64,000 nucleotides of DNA from Rhodamnia argentea (Eukaryota > Streptophyta > Magnoliopsida > Myrtales > Myrtaceae). The position numbers and the translations under genes were made by a program. Location of the stretch: positions 4,569,001 through 4,633,000 of the forward strand of contig NC_063152.1 in assembly GCF_020921035.1 (NCBI RefSeq), in the 5' to 3' direction. The notes below the pieces were generated by a model that was given only the letters and a program-made list of their open reading frames with translations, made no database searches and had not been told where the DNA came from. Below, in pieces: positions 36,361 through 48,153 of this stretch (position 1 is the stretch's first letter; every line of letters begins with the position of its first letter).

Positions 36361-36769
36361 GACATGTCGATGAAGCCTTGAAGAGAAGTGGCCTTAGCCA
36401 GTTTCCAAGAAAATGGAGGATTCTTTCATGTGTCACTATCATTAATTACTCAGTCTTCCTCCTCCTCCTCCTCAGCTTCTCTGAAATATCCAGGGCTACT
36501 GATTGCAGATATAGTTGACTTTTCTTTATGTGTGTGTACACGCACAAACGTCAAATTTATCGTAAAATTCTTGCCCCCAGTTCCTATCACGATATTTTTC
36601 TTTTCCTGATCGGAGAGAAACATCAGAAAGACTTACGAAAGCAAGTTTTCAGCTTTTCGTCAAGCCAATTAAGGACATGTGCTGGTCCATTTTAGCACAA
36701 TTACTCACGCGTTATTTTATCGCAAAACTCTATTTTTTGCGCACATTTTGATCAAGTCACTCGGGGTTT

Positions 36770-36975
36770 GACCATAAACTCCACGAGCTTTCAATCATAC
36801 ATGATTTGGAGGGACCAACATTTTCTTGGAGCCTACGCTGACCAACGTTCTTCTATGAATTCCGCCTTGTTATTTTATCGACCAAGAACCACGCGTCATT
36901 ACATCATTGGCCTGGTGATGTTAACAGAAGAATACAATAACCGTGGGAGACCAATGTTAATTACCACGTGGTGTA
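36770..36975 (-). promoter_or_regulatory. Conserved upstream module, copy D proximal
   Basis: CACGCGTC at 36,890-36,897, CATTGGCCTGGTGATG, and CCACGTGG at 36,964-36,971. The two ACGT-type motifs are 74 bases apart, as in the other modules. Confidence 0.65.
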
Positions 36976-37389
36976 TTAATGTTCTTTGACTCAGTGATAT
37001 TTTTGTTTCTAACTTGGTATGCACTTCTCTTTTTTAACTAATTAGCGGTCAAGGTACGAGGTTACTTCTAGAAACACGAGCCACATCCATCACATGATCA
37101 TAGTTGAGTCCAGAGTAAGTACCCTATATAAAGTTGGGCTCAACTTTTGTAACAAAGGTCAAATTTAAAATATCAGAAATACCGAATGTGCTATTTTTTT
37201 AATTACTTGTAATATTTTTTATCCAGTTCTTTTCTTTATTTTATTTTTCCACCATGGGATGTCAACGATTTCAGCCATAATTCAATACTACATTAGCAAA
37301 TCGTCAAAATATTTAGAACTAAAGCAGTCAAATAAAAAAGTTAATCACTGAATTGACACTTATACAATACTTTTTCAAACGAGCTACTC

Positions 37390-37680
37390 ATCAATTTGGG
37401 CCAACATTAAGTGAATAAAAGGGACCAGGAGTCACTTTTGATGGGGTCAAGAGCAGGTTATTATAAATTCAACCAGCTTCAATCACATTTAATTTGGAGG
37501 ACCACCATTTGTTTGGAGCCTACGTTGATTGAGATTATTCTATAAAATTCCTTTTTAAAAAAAAAAAATTTCCTGACGAAGAACCACGCGTCGCCATGCC
37601 ATTGGCTAGGGTGATGCACACAAGAAAATATTATATCCGTCCGAGACCAAATTTTATACCAAGTGGTGTTTATCATCTCT
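37390..37680 (-). promoter_or_regulatory. Conserved upstream module, copy D distal
   Basis: CACGCGTC at 37,585-37,592 and the ATTGGC block are kept, but the G-box has decayed to CCAAGTGG near 37,659. It is probably a relic from a duplicated unit. Confidence 0.5.
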
Positions 37681-38282
37681 TTGACTCGTAATGTTTTTGT
37701 TTCAAATTTGGTACGTACTTTTCTTTTTCTAATAGTGGTCAAGGTGCGAGGCTACTTCTAGGAACATCTCGTCTCTTTCCTTGCTTGCTGCATCCACTGC
37801 CTGCAATTTACCCCTAGCAGTTAGGGTTTACACATTCGACTTATGCAGGCAACGTCATCCGTGTAAAATCTTTTCTACACAAGCTAGAGCTACTTTTGCT
37901 CTTGATATCAAGAAAACAGACAGGATTTAGGCTAACCCTTTTGGTTTATTCCCAATTGGGTGGCTCCACAATGTGTGTTCATGCACTTAGGGTTAGACTT
38001 CAAAGAGAAGAGGACTAATAAAAACCCTAGAAAAAGCAACTTTTGACTAATGTTTCACAAAAAGATGGAAAATAATTCCATGACTGTCACACTGTGGATG
38101 ATAGCGTGACCGTGTGTTATGGTTACTATAAAATGTTTCACACCTCTTTTTTTTTTTTTAAATGCTATGTGCCAGCCACAAATTCTTTTGTGACTGGCAT
38201 TGGATCGTCCACGGTCAAAATGACTGTGGATGGTCCCGCCTAGCAAGGCTCCAAAAAGATTGTGTGTGATTTGAAACACAAT

Positions 38283-38308
38283 AAAGGGTAAATCTAGATT
38301 TACCCTTT
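38283..38308. repeat. 26-bp perfect palindrome
   Basis: AAAGGGTAAATC, central TA-type symmetry, then the complement; all 26 bases pair. Diverged versions occur at about 30,094-30,117 and 35,536-35,560. The bases just left of it are the insertion site of two different mobile elements in the paralogous units. Confidence 0.8.
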
Positions 38309-38724
38309 GTAGCAAGAACACAGACAGATTTAGTCCAACCTTCCTTTTCTCTTTTCCATATGGGTGGAGAGACTAATCCTAATGTTTAAGCGCCACATTG
38401 TGTGTTCATGCATGTGGTTGTCCTTTGGTCTTGATCTTAAGCATTGAGGAATTGACTTGAAAGAGGAGCACCAATGCAACGAACATAGAAAAAGCAACTT
38501 TTGACTATTCCTTCACATAAAGATCATGTGATATTGGAGCACAAATACTGTACATTAACCTCATAAAAAGGAAAAACAACAAAAAGAAAAACATTTATCG
38601 CTGATTTGTATTCAGCTCCCGACAAATTTTTAAGAACATATGAATGAATTATTAATACACGGTTTCTATCATCCGTCCAGCACAAAAAAGATGATCGCCG
38701 ATGGTATTCGGGTTTCGGCCGGAC

Positions 38725-38949
38725 TCAGAGACGAGAGAGTTGAGGTCTGGCAGGGAAGAAAGCCACCGGAATCGGAGGAGGCTTGGACTTCCTCTTGGAG
38801 CTGTTCTTCTTTAATTTGGCTTCGCCTTTGACGTGGCCGTCTTTGCTTATCGAACCGCTCTTGTGCGAGTGACCCTCTCCTTGGAAGCTGATCACTCTAC
38901 TGTCGGAATGATCGGAGAAGCAACTGAAGAGGCTTGAGAAGAGACTCAT
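38725..38949 (-). CDS. Small array protein, copy E (74 residues)
   Basis: The ATG at 38947-38949 gives MSLFSSLFSCFSDHSDSRVI. The C-terminus has changed to PPPIPVAFFPARPQLSRL, losing the Tyr and the Gly-Ser of the YFPVGS motif, so it may be diverging or under weaker constraint. The TATA box is at 39,110-39,117 and an upstream module lies at 39,270-39,440. Confidence 0.75.
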   Translation of the reverse strand: MSLFSSLFSCFSDHSDSRVISFQGEGHSHKSGSISKDGHVKGEAKLKKNSSKRKSKPPPIPVAFFPARPQLSRL

Positions 38950-39109
38950 GATCGATGAGGACGAAGATCCAAAATCCTATTCTAAGAGCAGAAGAGGCTG
39001 AGAAATCAGTGCTCTGGCTGGTTCTCTGTGAGCACACTTGAAGCTGTTGTAATGGCTGACTTCGCTGAGTGGTTTTGAGAGAATTCACGATTCTCTGGCT
39101 ATCTATAGG

Positions 39110-39117
39110 CAGGTCGA
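39110..39117 (-). promoter_or_regulatory. TATA-like element of copy E
   Basis: TATAGATA on the minus strand, weaker than in the other copies, at the same distance of about 165 bases from the ATG. Confidence 0.45.
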
Positions 39118-39269
39118 TGAAGCTTTGAAGAGAAGTGGCCTTAGCTGGCTTCCAAGAAAATGAAGGATTCTTTCATGTGTCGCTATCATTACTCAGCTTT
39201 CTTCCTCCTCCTCAGGCTCTTGGAAATATCCAGGGCTATTAAAATTTATGGCAAACCCTTTTCGATCAT

Positions 39270-39440
39270 ATTGAGTTTGGAGGACGATATTTTCTTGCAG
39301 CCTACGTTCACAAGATTCTTCTCGGACTCCCCCTTTTTCATTTTCTTGACCAAGAACCACGTGTCATTACATCATTGGCTTGATGATGTACTAGAGAATA
39401 TAATAATATCCGGGGGAGACCAATTTTGTTTCCCACGTGG
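39270..39440 (-). promoter_or_regulatory. Conserved upstream module, copy E
   Basis: CACGTGTC at 39,358-39,365 replaces CACGCGTC, followed by ATTGGCTTGATGATG and CCACGTGG at 39,433-39,440. It is the closest module to its gene (about 0.3-0.5 kb). Confidence 0.6.
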
Positions 39441-40077
39441 TGTATATTAGAAATATTTAACTCAAGTTGTTCTGGTACACCGTTGATTAGGGAGGGGGTA
39501 GTTATCATCCTCAAATCAACGGTAGATAAGCAACTTATCTCAAATTTCCTTTACACGGATGGTGTATGCTCTATTTCTTCCTAATTCAGTTCCTTAAACG
39601 GGTTGCCATTTCCATTGCTAGACTTTTTATGCACAATAGAGTCTGGCTCAAGTTTTTCAATACTGACTCAAGAAAATATGATAAAGAATTTATTCCAAAG
39701 TCTAATTCACTCATAGATTTAAGGCCGACCTTCTTTTTCGTTTTGGCTTTTTTTTTTGTTTGTTTGTTCAATTGGGTTGCTGCACATGGTGTGTTCATGC
39801 AGAGAGTCATGTTCTGGTATTGATCTTTAAGAACTGAGGAGTTGACTTGAAAGGGAAGAAGGCTAATGAAACAAGCATAGAGAAAGCAACTTTTGACTAT
39901 TCTTTCACATAAAGATAATGTGATACATGAACGCAAAGCTCTATATTAACCTCACAAAAAGGACAAACAAAAAAATTCCACTGCTTTATATTCAAATGAA
40001 TGAACCAATACACAGATCCTAGAAACCCTTCTGCACAAAAAAAGATGATCCTCAATGGTGTTCAGTTCTGGCAGGAC

Positions 40078-40302
40078 TCAGAGACGAGAGAGGTTAGATC
40101 CAATGGGGAAGTAAGCCACCGGAATTGGAGGTGGCTTCGACTTCCTCTTGGAGCTCTTCTTCTTCAGTCCGGCTTCACCTTCGACATCGCCGTCTTTGCT
40201 TATCGAACGGCTCTTGTTCGAGCGATCCTCGCCTTCGCAGCTAATCACTCTACTGTTGGAATGATGGGCGAAGCAACTGAAGAGGCTTGAGAAGAGGCTC
40301 AT
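40078..40302 (-). CDS. Small array protein, copy F (74 residues)
   Basis: The ATG at 40300-40302 gives MSLFSSLFSCFAHHSNSRVI, and the protein ends PPPIPVAYFPIGSNLSRL. The TATA box is at 40,465-40,472 and an upstream module lies at 41,290-41,550. An upstream in-frame ATG would add MLFSSSI. Confidence 0.78.
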   Translation of the reverse strand: MSLFSSLFSCFAHHSNSRVISCEGEDRSNKSRSISKDGDVEGEAGLKKKSSKRKSKPPPIPVAYFPIGSNLSRL

Positions 40303-40464
40303 GATTGAGGATGAGAACAACAAAATTCTATGAGCCGGCAGGGAAAAAAGAAAGGCAGAGAAGTCAATACTTCAGCTGATTTTTTTAAGAACAATTGGAG
40401 GAATTGTAGTTGAGAACTTTCTGTTCTGAGTCGTTTGGTGCAAAACCTAAGATTCTTCTTCAAC

Positions 40465-40472
40465 TATATATA
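40465..40472 (-). promoter_or_regulatory. TATA box of copy F
   Basis: TATATATA, about 165 bases upstream of the ATG. Confidence 0.55.
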
Positions 40473-41289
40473 GTGATAAGGCTTTTGAGAACCTTGGCCT
40501 TAGCTTCCAATATAAAAAGGCAGAGAATACAAGCGCGTTGTTTCTCTTTGGCAGCATGTTTGATCAGGTCAATCAGAGCTGGAGCATGCTGTGTTTCTTG
40601 ATTTGGCCCACCAATTCCTACATTTTCTTTTTGTTTCAGCTTGCGCAAAAGTAAGCAGTAATAATATTTAAATTCCAAGAACTTAATGAAAAACTATATA
40701 TATGTTTACGTGTCTATATTTGCAATTTATGGAATTTTTTCTTATGTTGCGTATTTAAAAAAAAATGTCAAAGTGCGTAAATTGCAAGATTTTGATTTAG
40801 TAAAAAGTCAAAGGTAATAATTTAAAGAGACCGATGTGATCCGAACGTTTTATTTGAACTATAGCTACCGCTTCTTCCGAGGGGATCCAATTACGGTCAC
40901 ATCATTTGAGTTATGATTGGATTCGTAGATGTTTGGTAAAAAACAACTATTGTGAGTTAAATAAAGCCAGAGTTATCCTATGCTCGACGTACAGGGCGAA
41001 CCTGCGCTACAAATGGACTGAGATTTTCCGAGATCGAGGAGTGATTGGATTCGAACAGGTGGCCGAACGTTGAAGTTCATCGGTTGTAGGTATTGCCAAC
41101 TCTTTCTCTAAACGAACATCTTGATGAAGTCAATCGGCGTTGATGTACAGGCCATGTTTCTTGATTAGACCAAATAGTTCGTAGATATTTAAACTTAATG
41201 GCAAAATTTCGCTAATATATAATATAGTCCAAAATTCTACGCAAGTTTTTCAAATTAGCCGCTCAATTTGTTCCCAAAATCAAATGACG

Positions 41290-41550
41290 AAAAGGACCAG
41301 GAGTCACTTTGTCGTGGGGTCGAGAGCGTGTGACCATATATTCCACAAGCTTCAATCATATGAAATTTGGAGGAGCCCCTCCTTTCCTTTCCTTGGAGCC
41401 TACGTTGTCTACGATTCTTCTATGAACTTCCCATTTTCATTTTCTTGACCAAGATCCACGCGTCGTCATGTCATTGGCCTGGTGATGTGCACCAGAAAAT
41501 GAAAATAAGAATATTTGGTGCGACCCCAATTCTAATTACCACGTGGTTTA
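41290..41550 (-). promoter_or_regulatory. Conserved upstream module, copy F
   Basis: CACGCGTC at 41,458-41,465, CATTGGCCTGGTGATG, and CCACGTGG at 41,539-41,546. It lies 1.0-1.25 kb upstream of copy F. Confidence 0.65.
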
Positions 41551-41867
41551 AGATTAGTTCTCGACACGTGATGTTAGGGTTTCGAATTTGACATGTACTT
41601 TTCTTTTCTAACGGTGGTTAAGGTACGAGGTAACTTCTATGAACATGTCGTTTTGTTCCTTTGCTTAACGCCTCCAAGTGTGTCTGCACGCAATTTACAC
41701 TTGAAGTTAGGGTTTATACATGAAGTATGTCATCGGTGTTAAAAATGTTTTCCACACATGTAGTCATAAAGTAGAAACTCTCATCTGCCAAGGAATGAAC
41801 CCATTTACCAAAATCAAAGCACAATCAGAATATCTACGTGATTAGCAATCTGAGATTGATTCATATT

Positions 41868-41938
41868 ATGATTACCAATTCTGTTATCGATATTTATTTC
41901 TTGAGTAACTAATTCTGTTATCGATATTTATTTCTTTA
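41868..41938. repeat. 33-bp tandem repeat, two copies
   Basis: AATTCTGTTATCGATATTT occurs twice, 33 bases apart, between copies F and G. Confidence 0.7.
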
Positions 41939-42706
41939 GATTCTTTCTAAGTGCACAATCGAAATATACAATTTTCGTTTCTCTTTACGATATGTTTTTC
42001 TGCATCTCTTTTTCTATCTCTGATTAACACCCTTGAGTCATTCTTTCCATTTGCCTAGCCACGATTATTCTTCATCTTTTTAAAGATGGTAGGGGAATTA
42101 AAATCAAGACCTCTGTGGCCTTGTCCGGGTTTTTTTTCCTTTCTTCTTTGGCTAGCAACTGGCCCGCGAGGCTCGAGCTCACCATATTCCGGCGACCGAG
42201 GTGAGCCTACCAAAGTATCTAAGACCTCAACAGCCAAGCTTGGACTGCTGTGTTCAGGCCAAAGTACCCCAAGGCCGAGCTCAAGACCTAAACATCGGAG
42301 ACTAGGTTGCATAAAGAAAAAAAAAATAATTGTTTACAATCTACTAAAGTACTTATGTTATGAAAATTTAATTTGATGATAAAGCATACATTTAGACACA
42401 CACACATATACATATATATTCATATGTAGTCTTTATATTGCGCGAATAGTGCACATCTCTCTAGTAAAAGCAAGTTTTCGTTTTCAAATGAAGGAAAATA
42501 AATTCTTGTTCATTTTCGAATTTCCGTGAAACGAGGGTTCAAAAAATGACTTAGAAAATATTTTCTGAAAGTGTCTAATTTCAGAGTGGGTGATCATTTT
42601 CTAATACCCCAAGGTTGCACTTAAACCTGTCAAAATGGGTCTAAAACCCATTAATGGGTTACTCTTTATTTCTCACATCACCCATAGCGAGTTTTACAAA
42701 CAAGAA

Positions 42707-42850
42707 GGCCAAAATAGATGTGTCTTAAAGGGTCTAGTCTGAACCCATTTACAACCCATTTAACCCATTCTATTCTTCTAGGCCAAAATAGATGTGTCTT
42801 AAAGGGTCTAGTCTGAACCCATTTACAACCCATTTAACCCATTCTATTCC
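42707..42850. repeat. 74-bp tandem repeat, two copies
   Basis: GGCCAAAATAGATGTGTC starts at 42,707 and again at 42,781. The two units are nearly identical, so the duplication is very recent. The units contain ACCCATTTA phrases. Confidence 0.85.
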
Positions 42851-43823
42851 TCTTCACTCTTCATCGCGGCACAACTTCACAATCTTCTCTCTCTCTTCGG
42901 TTCCACGTATTTAATTATCTGCTACCACTGCCTCAACCCCCGTCGAGCATACTACTCTACCACCAGCTCCTCAACTCCTGCCGCCCCGAGCGCCACTGGC
43001 ATGTGCTCACTTCGTTTCCCCGATGACAGTCGTGTACTTGGTCTTCGTCTTGTTTGGCTCGACGAACCGAGTCTCATAGCTCAAAGGGAGGCCAATCACC
43101 ACGTACTAGCCGTGCTTCTCGTCATCGGCAGCGTTTGAAGGGACCGGCATCTGGGTATTGGGTTTTCTCTTACTTGTTGTTTGAGTTTGCATAGAAATTT
43201 TGCTTCGTGGTGAAAAGTGCTGGCTGGATTGTTGAAATCGGATTTCAATAGTGTGATCGGGAAGTGTTATGTCTTTTCTGCTGTTATATGGACATTGTCG
43301 ATGGACTTTCTTGGTACTTTTCCTTCAAGTTTTGTGATAACCTATTCAAGTGACTTGCAAGTCTAATTATGAAGATCAAACATAAATATCGATGTGATAT
43401 TACCTCTACCCTCTATTGTGCTCTGTAAACTCATTTTCAAGATTTTAGATTGCTTGTTCATTGATTGGCTATTGTTAGTGATGCAAACCTACTTTCCATC
43501 AGATATGAATATGATAGATGGTTTATTCCAAAGGTTAATTTAACATTCGATTAAGTGCAAGCAATTTGAAAGGGAAGAGGACTAATGAAACAAACATTGA
43601 AAAAGCAGCTTTTGACTATTCTTACACATAAAGATGATTGATACTCGAACAAAATACTACCCATTAACCTCATAGAAAGAAAAAACAAAAGAACATTTCT
43701 GTGTTGTATATTCTGTTCCCAAACAATTTCTCAAGAAACAAATGAAAGAAGCAATACACAGATTCTGCCAACCCTCTTGCACAAAAAAGATGATCATTGA
43801 TGATCTTGAGGTTTCGGCCGGAC

Positions 43824-44054
43824 TCAGAGACGTGAGAGTTGGGATCCGACGGGGAAGTAGCTCATGGGTATTGGGGGAGCCTTGGATTTGCTCCTGGAGC
43901 TGTTCTTCTTTTTCGACTTACATTCGCCTTCGACACGGCCACGTTTGCTCATGGAACGGCTCTTGTTCGAGCGATCCTCTCCTCCTTCTGAGGTGATCAC
44001 TCTCCCTTTTGAATGATCAGAGAAGCAACCGAAAAGGCTCGAGAAGAGACTCAT
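43824..44054 (-). CDS. Small array protein, copy G (76 residues)
   Basis: The ATG at 44052-44054 gives MSLFSSLFGCFSDHSKGRVI, and the protein ends APPIPMSYFPVGSQLSRL. It is two residues longer than the main type because of an insertion in the middle. The TATA box (TATATA) is at 44,189-44,194. Upstream there is only a partial module (CTATTGGCTTGGTGATG near 44,366) beside a CTC microsatellite. Confidence 0.78.
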   Translation of the reverse strand: MSLFSSLFGCFSDHSKGRVITSEGGEDRSNKSRSMSKRGRVEGECKSKKKNSSRSKSKAPPIPMSYFPVGSQLSRL

Positions 44055-44317
44055 GAAGATGAGGACTACGAGCAGAAGAGGCTGAGAAATCGGTACTTGG
44101 GCCGGTTCTCTTGAAGAACAGCTGAAGCTGTTGTAATAGCTAACTTTGCTGCTGAGTTGCTGTGAGAAAATTCACAATTCTTTCACAATATATAGAGACA
44201 TATCGATAAAGCTTTCAAGAGACGTGGCATTAGCTTCCAAGAAATGGGAGGATCCTCAGGTTCTTGGAACTATCTAGGGTTCTTCTAACCGATGGCCTTC
44301 GGAGTTGGTACCCCCCT

Positions 44318-44353
44318 CCTCCTCCTCCTCCTCCTCCTCCTCCCCCTCCTCCT
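44318..44353. repeat. CTC trinucleotide microsatellite
   Basis: About eleven CTC units, interrupted near the end, upstream of copy G. Shorter CTC tracts stand at the same place upstream of D and E. Confidence 0.8.
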
Positions 44354-44529
44354 TGTATCGTTATGCTATTGGCTTGGTGATGTGTCCTTTAGAGCGAGTC
44401 CAATTTTCAAAGTCGTGGCGTTGACCAGTTCTCGGACACGTAAAGTAGTTGTTCCTCGTTTGTGTTCCTATGCTTTTTCTACAACAGTCCCATGTTTGTC
44501 GTGTCCCCTAAACTCGAAATGTTGAAAGA

Positions 44530-44735
44530 GTCTCTCTTTTTTTGTTTCTTGTAATAATTTAGCGGCACGATCCTAATTAGCTGAGTATCTAGAGAGTAAC
44601 TAGCACAATAATCCGCCGCCATGACGACCACTTTAAATATAAAGTCCCCGTGGCGGGAATCGAACTCACAGTTATTGGTTCTCGAGCCGAAAGGATGGGA
44701 ACACGCTCCCCATTGACCCAATTCCAAAATTGGGC
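44530..44735 (-). mobile_element. Probable tRNA-derived SINE
   Basis: On the minus strand a box A-like TGGGTCAATGGGGAGCG (about 44,705-44,722) is followed by box B-like GAGTTCGATTCC (44,656-44,667), a tRNA-unrelated body and an A-rich end (about 44,532-44,545). The spacing fits a plant SINE. No clear target-site duplication. Confidence 0.5.
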
Positions 44736-45352
44736 AATTCTATTTTATATCTTGCAAATTTCAAGTTTAAAATTTCAAATTTTTTCTTGGTGATTTTTTA
44801 CCCACTTTTTGCATACATACAACCCTTGTGCATTGCGACCAAAAAAAAAAAAAAACCCTTGTGCATATTTATGATCTAAAGAAAAGCGTACACGACAAAT
44901 GGTAACATACCGTTTTGAAAGTTTAAATTGTTAGATGAATGAGTGATTTGATATTTAATCACTCTAACACCTATATTTCCATTGTTTTCGGATACATATA
45001 ATTGCTTGAATTGATAGAAACTTATCCTACTTCACCAGTACCTGAAAATTGCTCGAAGTGTTACAAGGTGTCTTCAAAATACGTTGTAATTGCTTTAGTT
45101 TTGAGTGCCAAATTTACTCTAAATTTTGATGTGCAATTCTCTTCGATTTAAATTGTTTTGATTGTAATTACAGGTTAATTACTAGATTTTTTTTTGTAAA
45201 TTAAACAACCTAAGAATATTGAAAAATGTAACCATGGACTAGAAAAAATATTATTAGGTGCTTTTGGAGCACCAGGTGACTGTCCTTCCAAAGCTCGTAC
45301 TTGGGAGCCAAGTGGCGATCTAAGTGAGATTACGATGATCAATGTTATTTCT

Positions 45353-45569
45353 TCATAGAGGAGAGAACCGAGATCCACCGGGGAAATGAGTCACTGTGAT
45401 TGGGGCAGGACTCGGACTTCCTTTTCACAATTTCCTTTGATTTCTCTTCACTCACGACATGATCTTTGTTGCTTCTCAAATCGGATCGCACGTAATCTTC
45501 TCCTTCGCAATTCGCATTCTTCGTATTACCGGAGACGTAACCGCAGAACAAGCTAGAGAAGAGGTTCAT
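45353..45569 (-). pseudogene. Small array gene, copy H, frameshifted near the 3' end
   Basis: The ATG at 45567-45569 gives MNLFSSLFCGYVSGN followed by NCEGEDYVRSDLRSNKDHV. The first 50 residues or so are open, then a one-base shift near 45,418-45,425 throws the C-terminal motif out of frame. The motif is still visible in the next frame as PAPITVTHFPGGS and meets the conserved stop at 45,353-45,355. The length of 217 bases is not a multiple of three. A 152-codon open frame covers it but runs through the TATA-like site at 45,743-45,750. Confidence 0.65.
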
Positions 45570-46199
45570 TCCGATCGACATCAGTGACGGCGGCGATCGA
45601 CTATAATGAATAGAGAAAGGTGTGTGGAATTCGGCTGATCTTTTTTTCGTTTTGCCACAAATATTTAGATCTCTAGTGGAAACATAGGGGAACTTTTCTG
45701 AGCTTTTGATCTGATGCAGATCAGAGTCTCTTCCTCTCTCTCTATCTATAATGTTGAAGGTGGTCCCATGAGTGAAAGGAACAGCGTGTTGATTGTCAAA
45801 CACTAACTCAATCAGCTTCCTCCCTCGATTCCTAGGAATTTCCAGGAGACTACGTGATTTGCAGAAAAACTTAGGAGCACAAATTTCAAGGATGATGTGT
45901 TGGGATCATTTTTCCAAGAGAGTACAAAGAAATTATTCAACGCGTCATGCCGGTTTCATACCCATTAGGTTCGCCAAATGGGTGGATTGAATCGGGTCGA
46001 GAATAATTCGACCTGAAGTTGAATTGACACATTTATCCCATGTTGAGTCGTATTCATGAATAGCCCACACTCGACCAGACTAGGACCCAATTCATGTTAG
46101 TAATACACATTCATATTCTTCACTTTAATCTCTCCGTGTGAATACGTTATTTGGGGAAGAGGACAAAAAAATTGAAAGGCAATTGTGACATAATGATTA

Positions 46200-46330
46200 A
46201 ATATTAATCAACGCCTTCATTTAATAGCTTAAGCTTTTAGAACAATTGGCAGCGATCCCACATAATCTCATCTCATGTGGTATCAAAGGTCTAGATAGGT
46301 CCATTTACCTTCCCAATTGAAAAATATTTC
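46200..46330. repeat. Possible LTR-end fragment
   Basis: CTTAAGCTTTTAGAACAATTGG followed by TGGTATCAAAGG resembles the LTR end plus methionine-tRNA primer site (TGGTATCAGAGC) of Copia elements. It is short and decayed. Confidence 0.25.
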
Positions 46331-46606
46331 CACGCTTAGTATAAGGCAAAAAGATCTGACAAAATCTCACATCATGGACAGATTTCCATTTCGGTATCTT
46401 TGGCATGATAGATAGAAACACATGAATTACATTGTCTAGCGATAGACACATCGTAACTATATGGATTAGATCTAGGGCTGGGGCGGTCAAGCGCTATCTC
46501 GCGATTCTAATTATTTTAAGCGGACGAAGGATTGAGTTCCGCAAAAAAGAAACAAAACAAATTGACCAAAATCGCGCGCAATCAAGTGATGCGATGGTTG
46601 TTTTCT

Positions 46607-47002
46607 TCAGAGAGGAGAGAAGCCGATATCCACTGGGGAAATGAATTTCTTGCCTATCTTCTTCAATCTCTATCAGAGACCTACATTTGATCCATCAGAA
46701 ATAGATTTCTGTATCCGCAATTCAATATGAATGTGTGTCTATATATATATATATATATACACACACACTTTTGCTCTCATTTTTCTGATGCAATTTGAAA
46801 TACTTAAAGGGCCGATTCTATTTTTTTTTTCCTCAATGACAACAGAGGAATGTCTCATTCAGTATGATTTTCGTTTTCTCCACCCTCGCAACGTGATTGT
46901 CGCTACTTCTCGAATAGCACCGCAATCAATCTTCTCCTTTGCGATCTACCCTCTTCGTATTACCGGGGAGCAACCCGAGAACAAGCTAGCAAAGAGACTC
47001 AT
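46607..47002 (-). pseudogene. Small array gene, copy I, interrupted and truncated
   Basis: The ATG at 47000-47002 gives MSLFASLFSGCS, but a stop follows within 20 codons. About 170 extra bases, including a TA/CA microsatellite (46,740-46,768), separate the N-terminal part from the remnant of the conserved 3' end (46,607-46,640). The TATA box (TATATA) is kept at 47,117-47,123. Confidence 0.6.
46740..46768. repeat. TA/CA compound microsatellite
   Basis: About ten TA units followed by four to five CA units, inside the insert that breaks copy I. Confidence 0.8.
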
Positions 47003-47404
47003 ACCAATACCGACGGCGGTGGCGACATCAACGACGATTGTTTAGAGGTCTAGTAAAAATATAGTGAACTTTTCCGAGCTTTCGATGTGATGCAGATCAG
47101 AGTCTCCTCCTCTCCCTATATATGATGCTGAAGGTGTTTGGTTCCCAAGACTAAGAGTGAAAGGATCAGTGTGCCAATTGCGAAACCCTAACTCAATCAG
47201 CTTCATCTGAAATTACTCGAAATTTCTAGGATAACTTCGTAATTAGAAAAGCCAAGTTTAACGATGACGAGGTTGTTGGTTTCAATGGGGTCACGAAGGA
47301 AGCTTCAACTTCGTAATTTTATCTTGTATCCCACGTTTCCACAGCTTGAGAACCACGTGTTTTTGCTGCACATCAAGAGGTGCTTGCTGCATGCGACTAC
47401 GGGT

Positions 47405-47500
47405 TCGGTCGATGACGTATCGTGGCCCACGACGATTCGGGGATCATATGATGACGTGTCGTACAATTACGTGGCACGTCATGTGACGATGTTTTGTGTC
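47405..47500. promoter_or_regulatory. ACGT-motif cluster upstream of copy I
   Basis: GACGTA, GACGTGTC (47,453-47,460) and the ABRE form TACGTGGC (47,468-47,475), then CACGTCATGTGACG, all within 100 bases. Such clusters bind bZIP factors in ABA-responsive promoters. It lies 0.4-0.5 kb upstream of copy I. Confidence 0.5.
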
Positions 47501-48153
47501 ATGACATGAATGGATGCCGGTTTGGACACGAAGGAGTCCTATTTGTTATCAAGTGTATTCGGGAGCGTAAATCATCTCGGAGGACACACGAGGAGGATGA
47601 TCCGTTCTACTAAACTACACTCTTTTAGTCTTTACTCGAAAATGATCCGATCTAAATCAACTCATCGATAAAAATTAAATGATTCATGCCCAATTCGACT
47701 CAGACCCGACTCATGCCCTATCCAAGCCCAACCCCTATTTGGCATCCGTCTCCATTACTTGCATCGTTTTTAGCCTTGTCAAGATCGTATAAACTTGATT
47801 TAATAAGATGGAGAGATGGAGGGTTTCTTTTTCACGAAAAAACGGATCAAAACTTATCCGAATTCTGTGACTTTCAAGTCATTAACGTTCGTGAGTGCAA
47901 CATTCAAGGTTGGTAACTTGTTCTAATATGGTGTCAATTGGTATGTTGTCCTAACGTGGTGTCAAGTCACTAGTGTGGTTGGATTACCAAAAGTCACAAC
48001 TTTGTAAACTTTTCGTTAATCCGCATAGATTGAAGGAAGCTATAATAAAAACAAGTAAAAATGTTACGTTATACTTCTCCCCACCAAAGAACAAAAAAGA
48101 GAGAATTACAACGTATTATTGCTAGCAATCGAGTGATTTCGATTGTCATTTCT

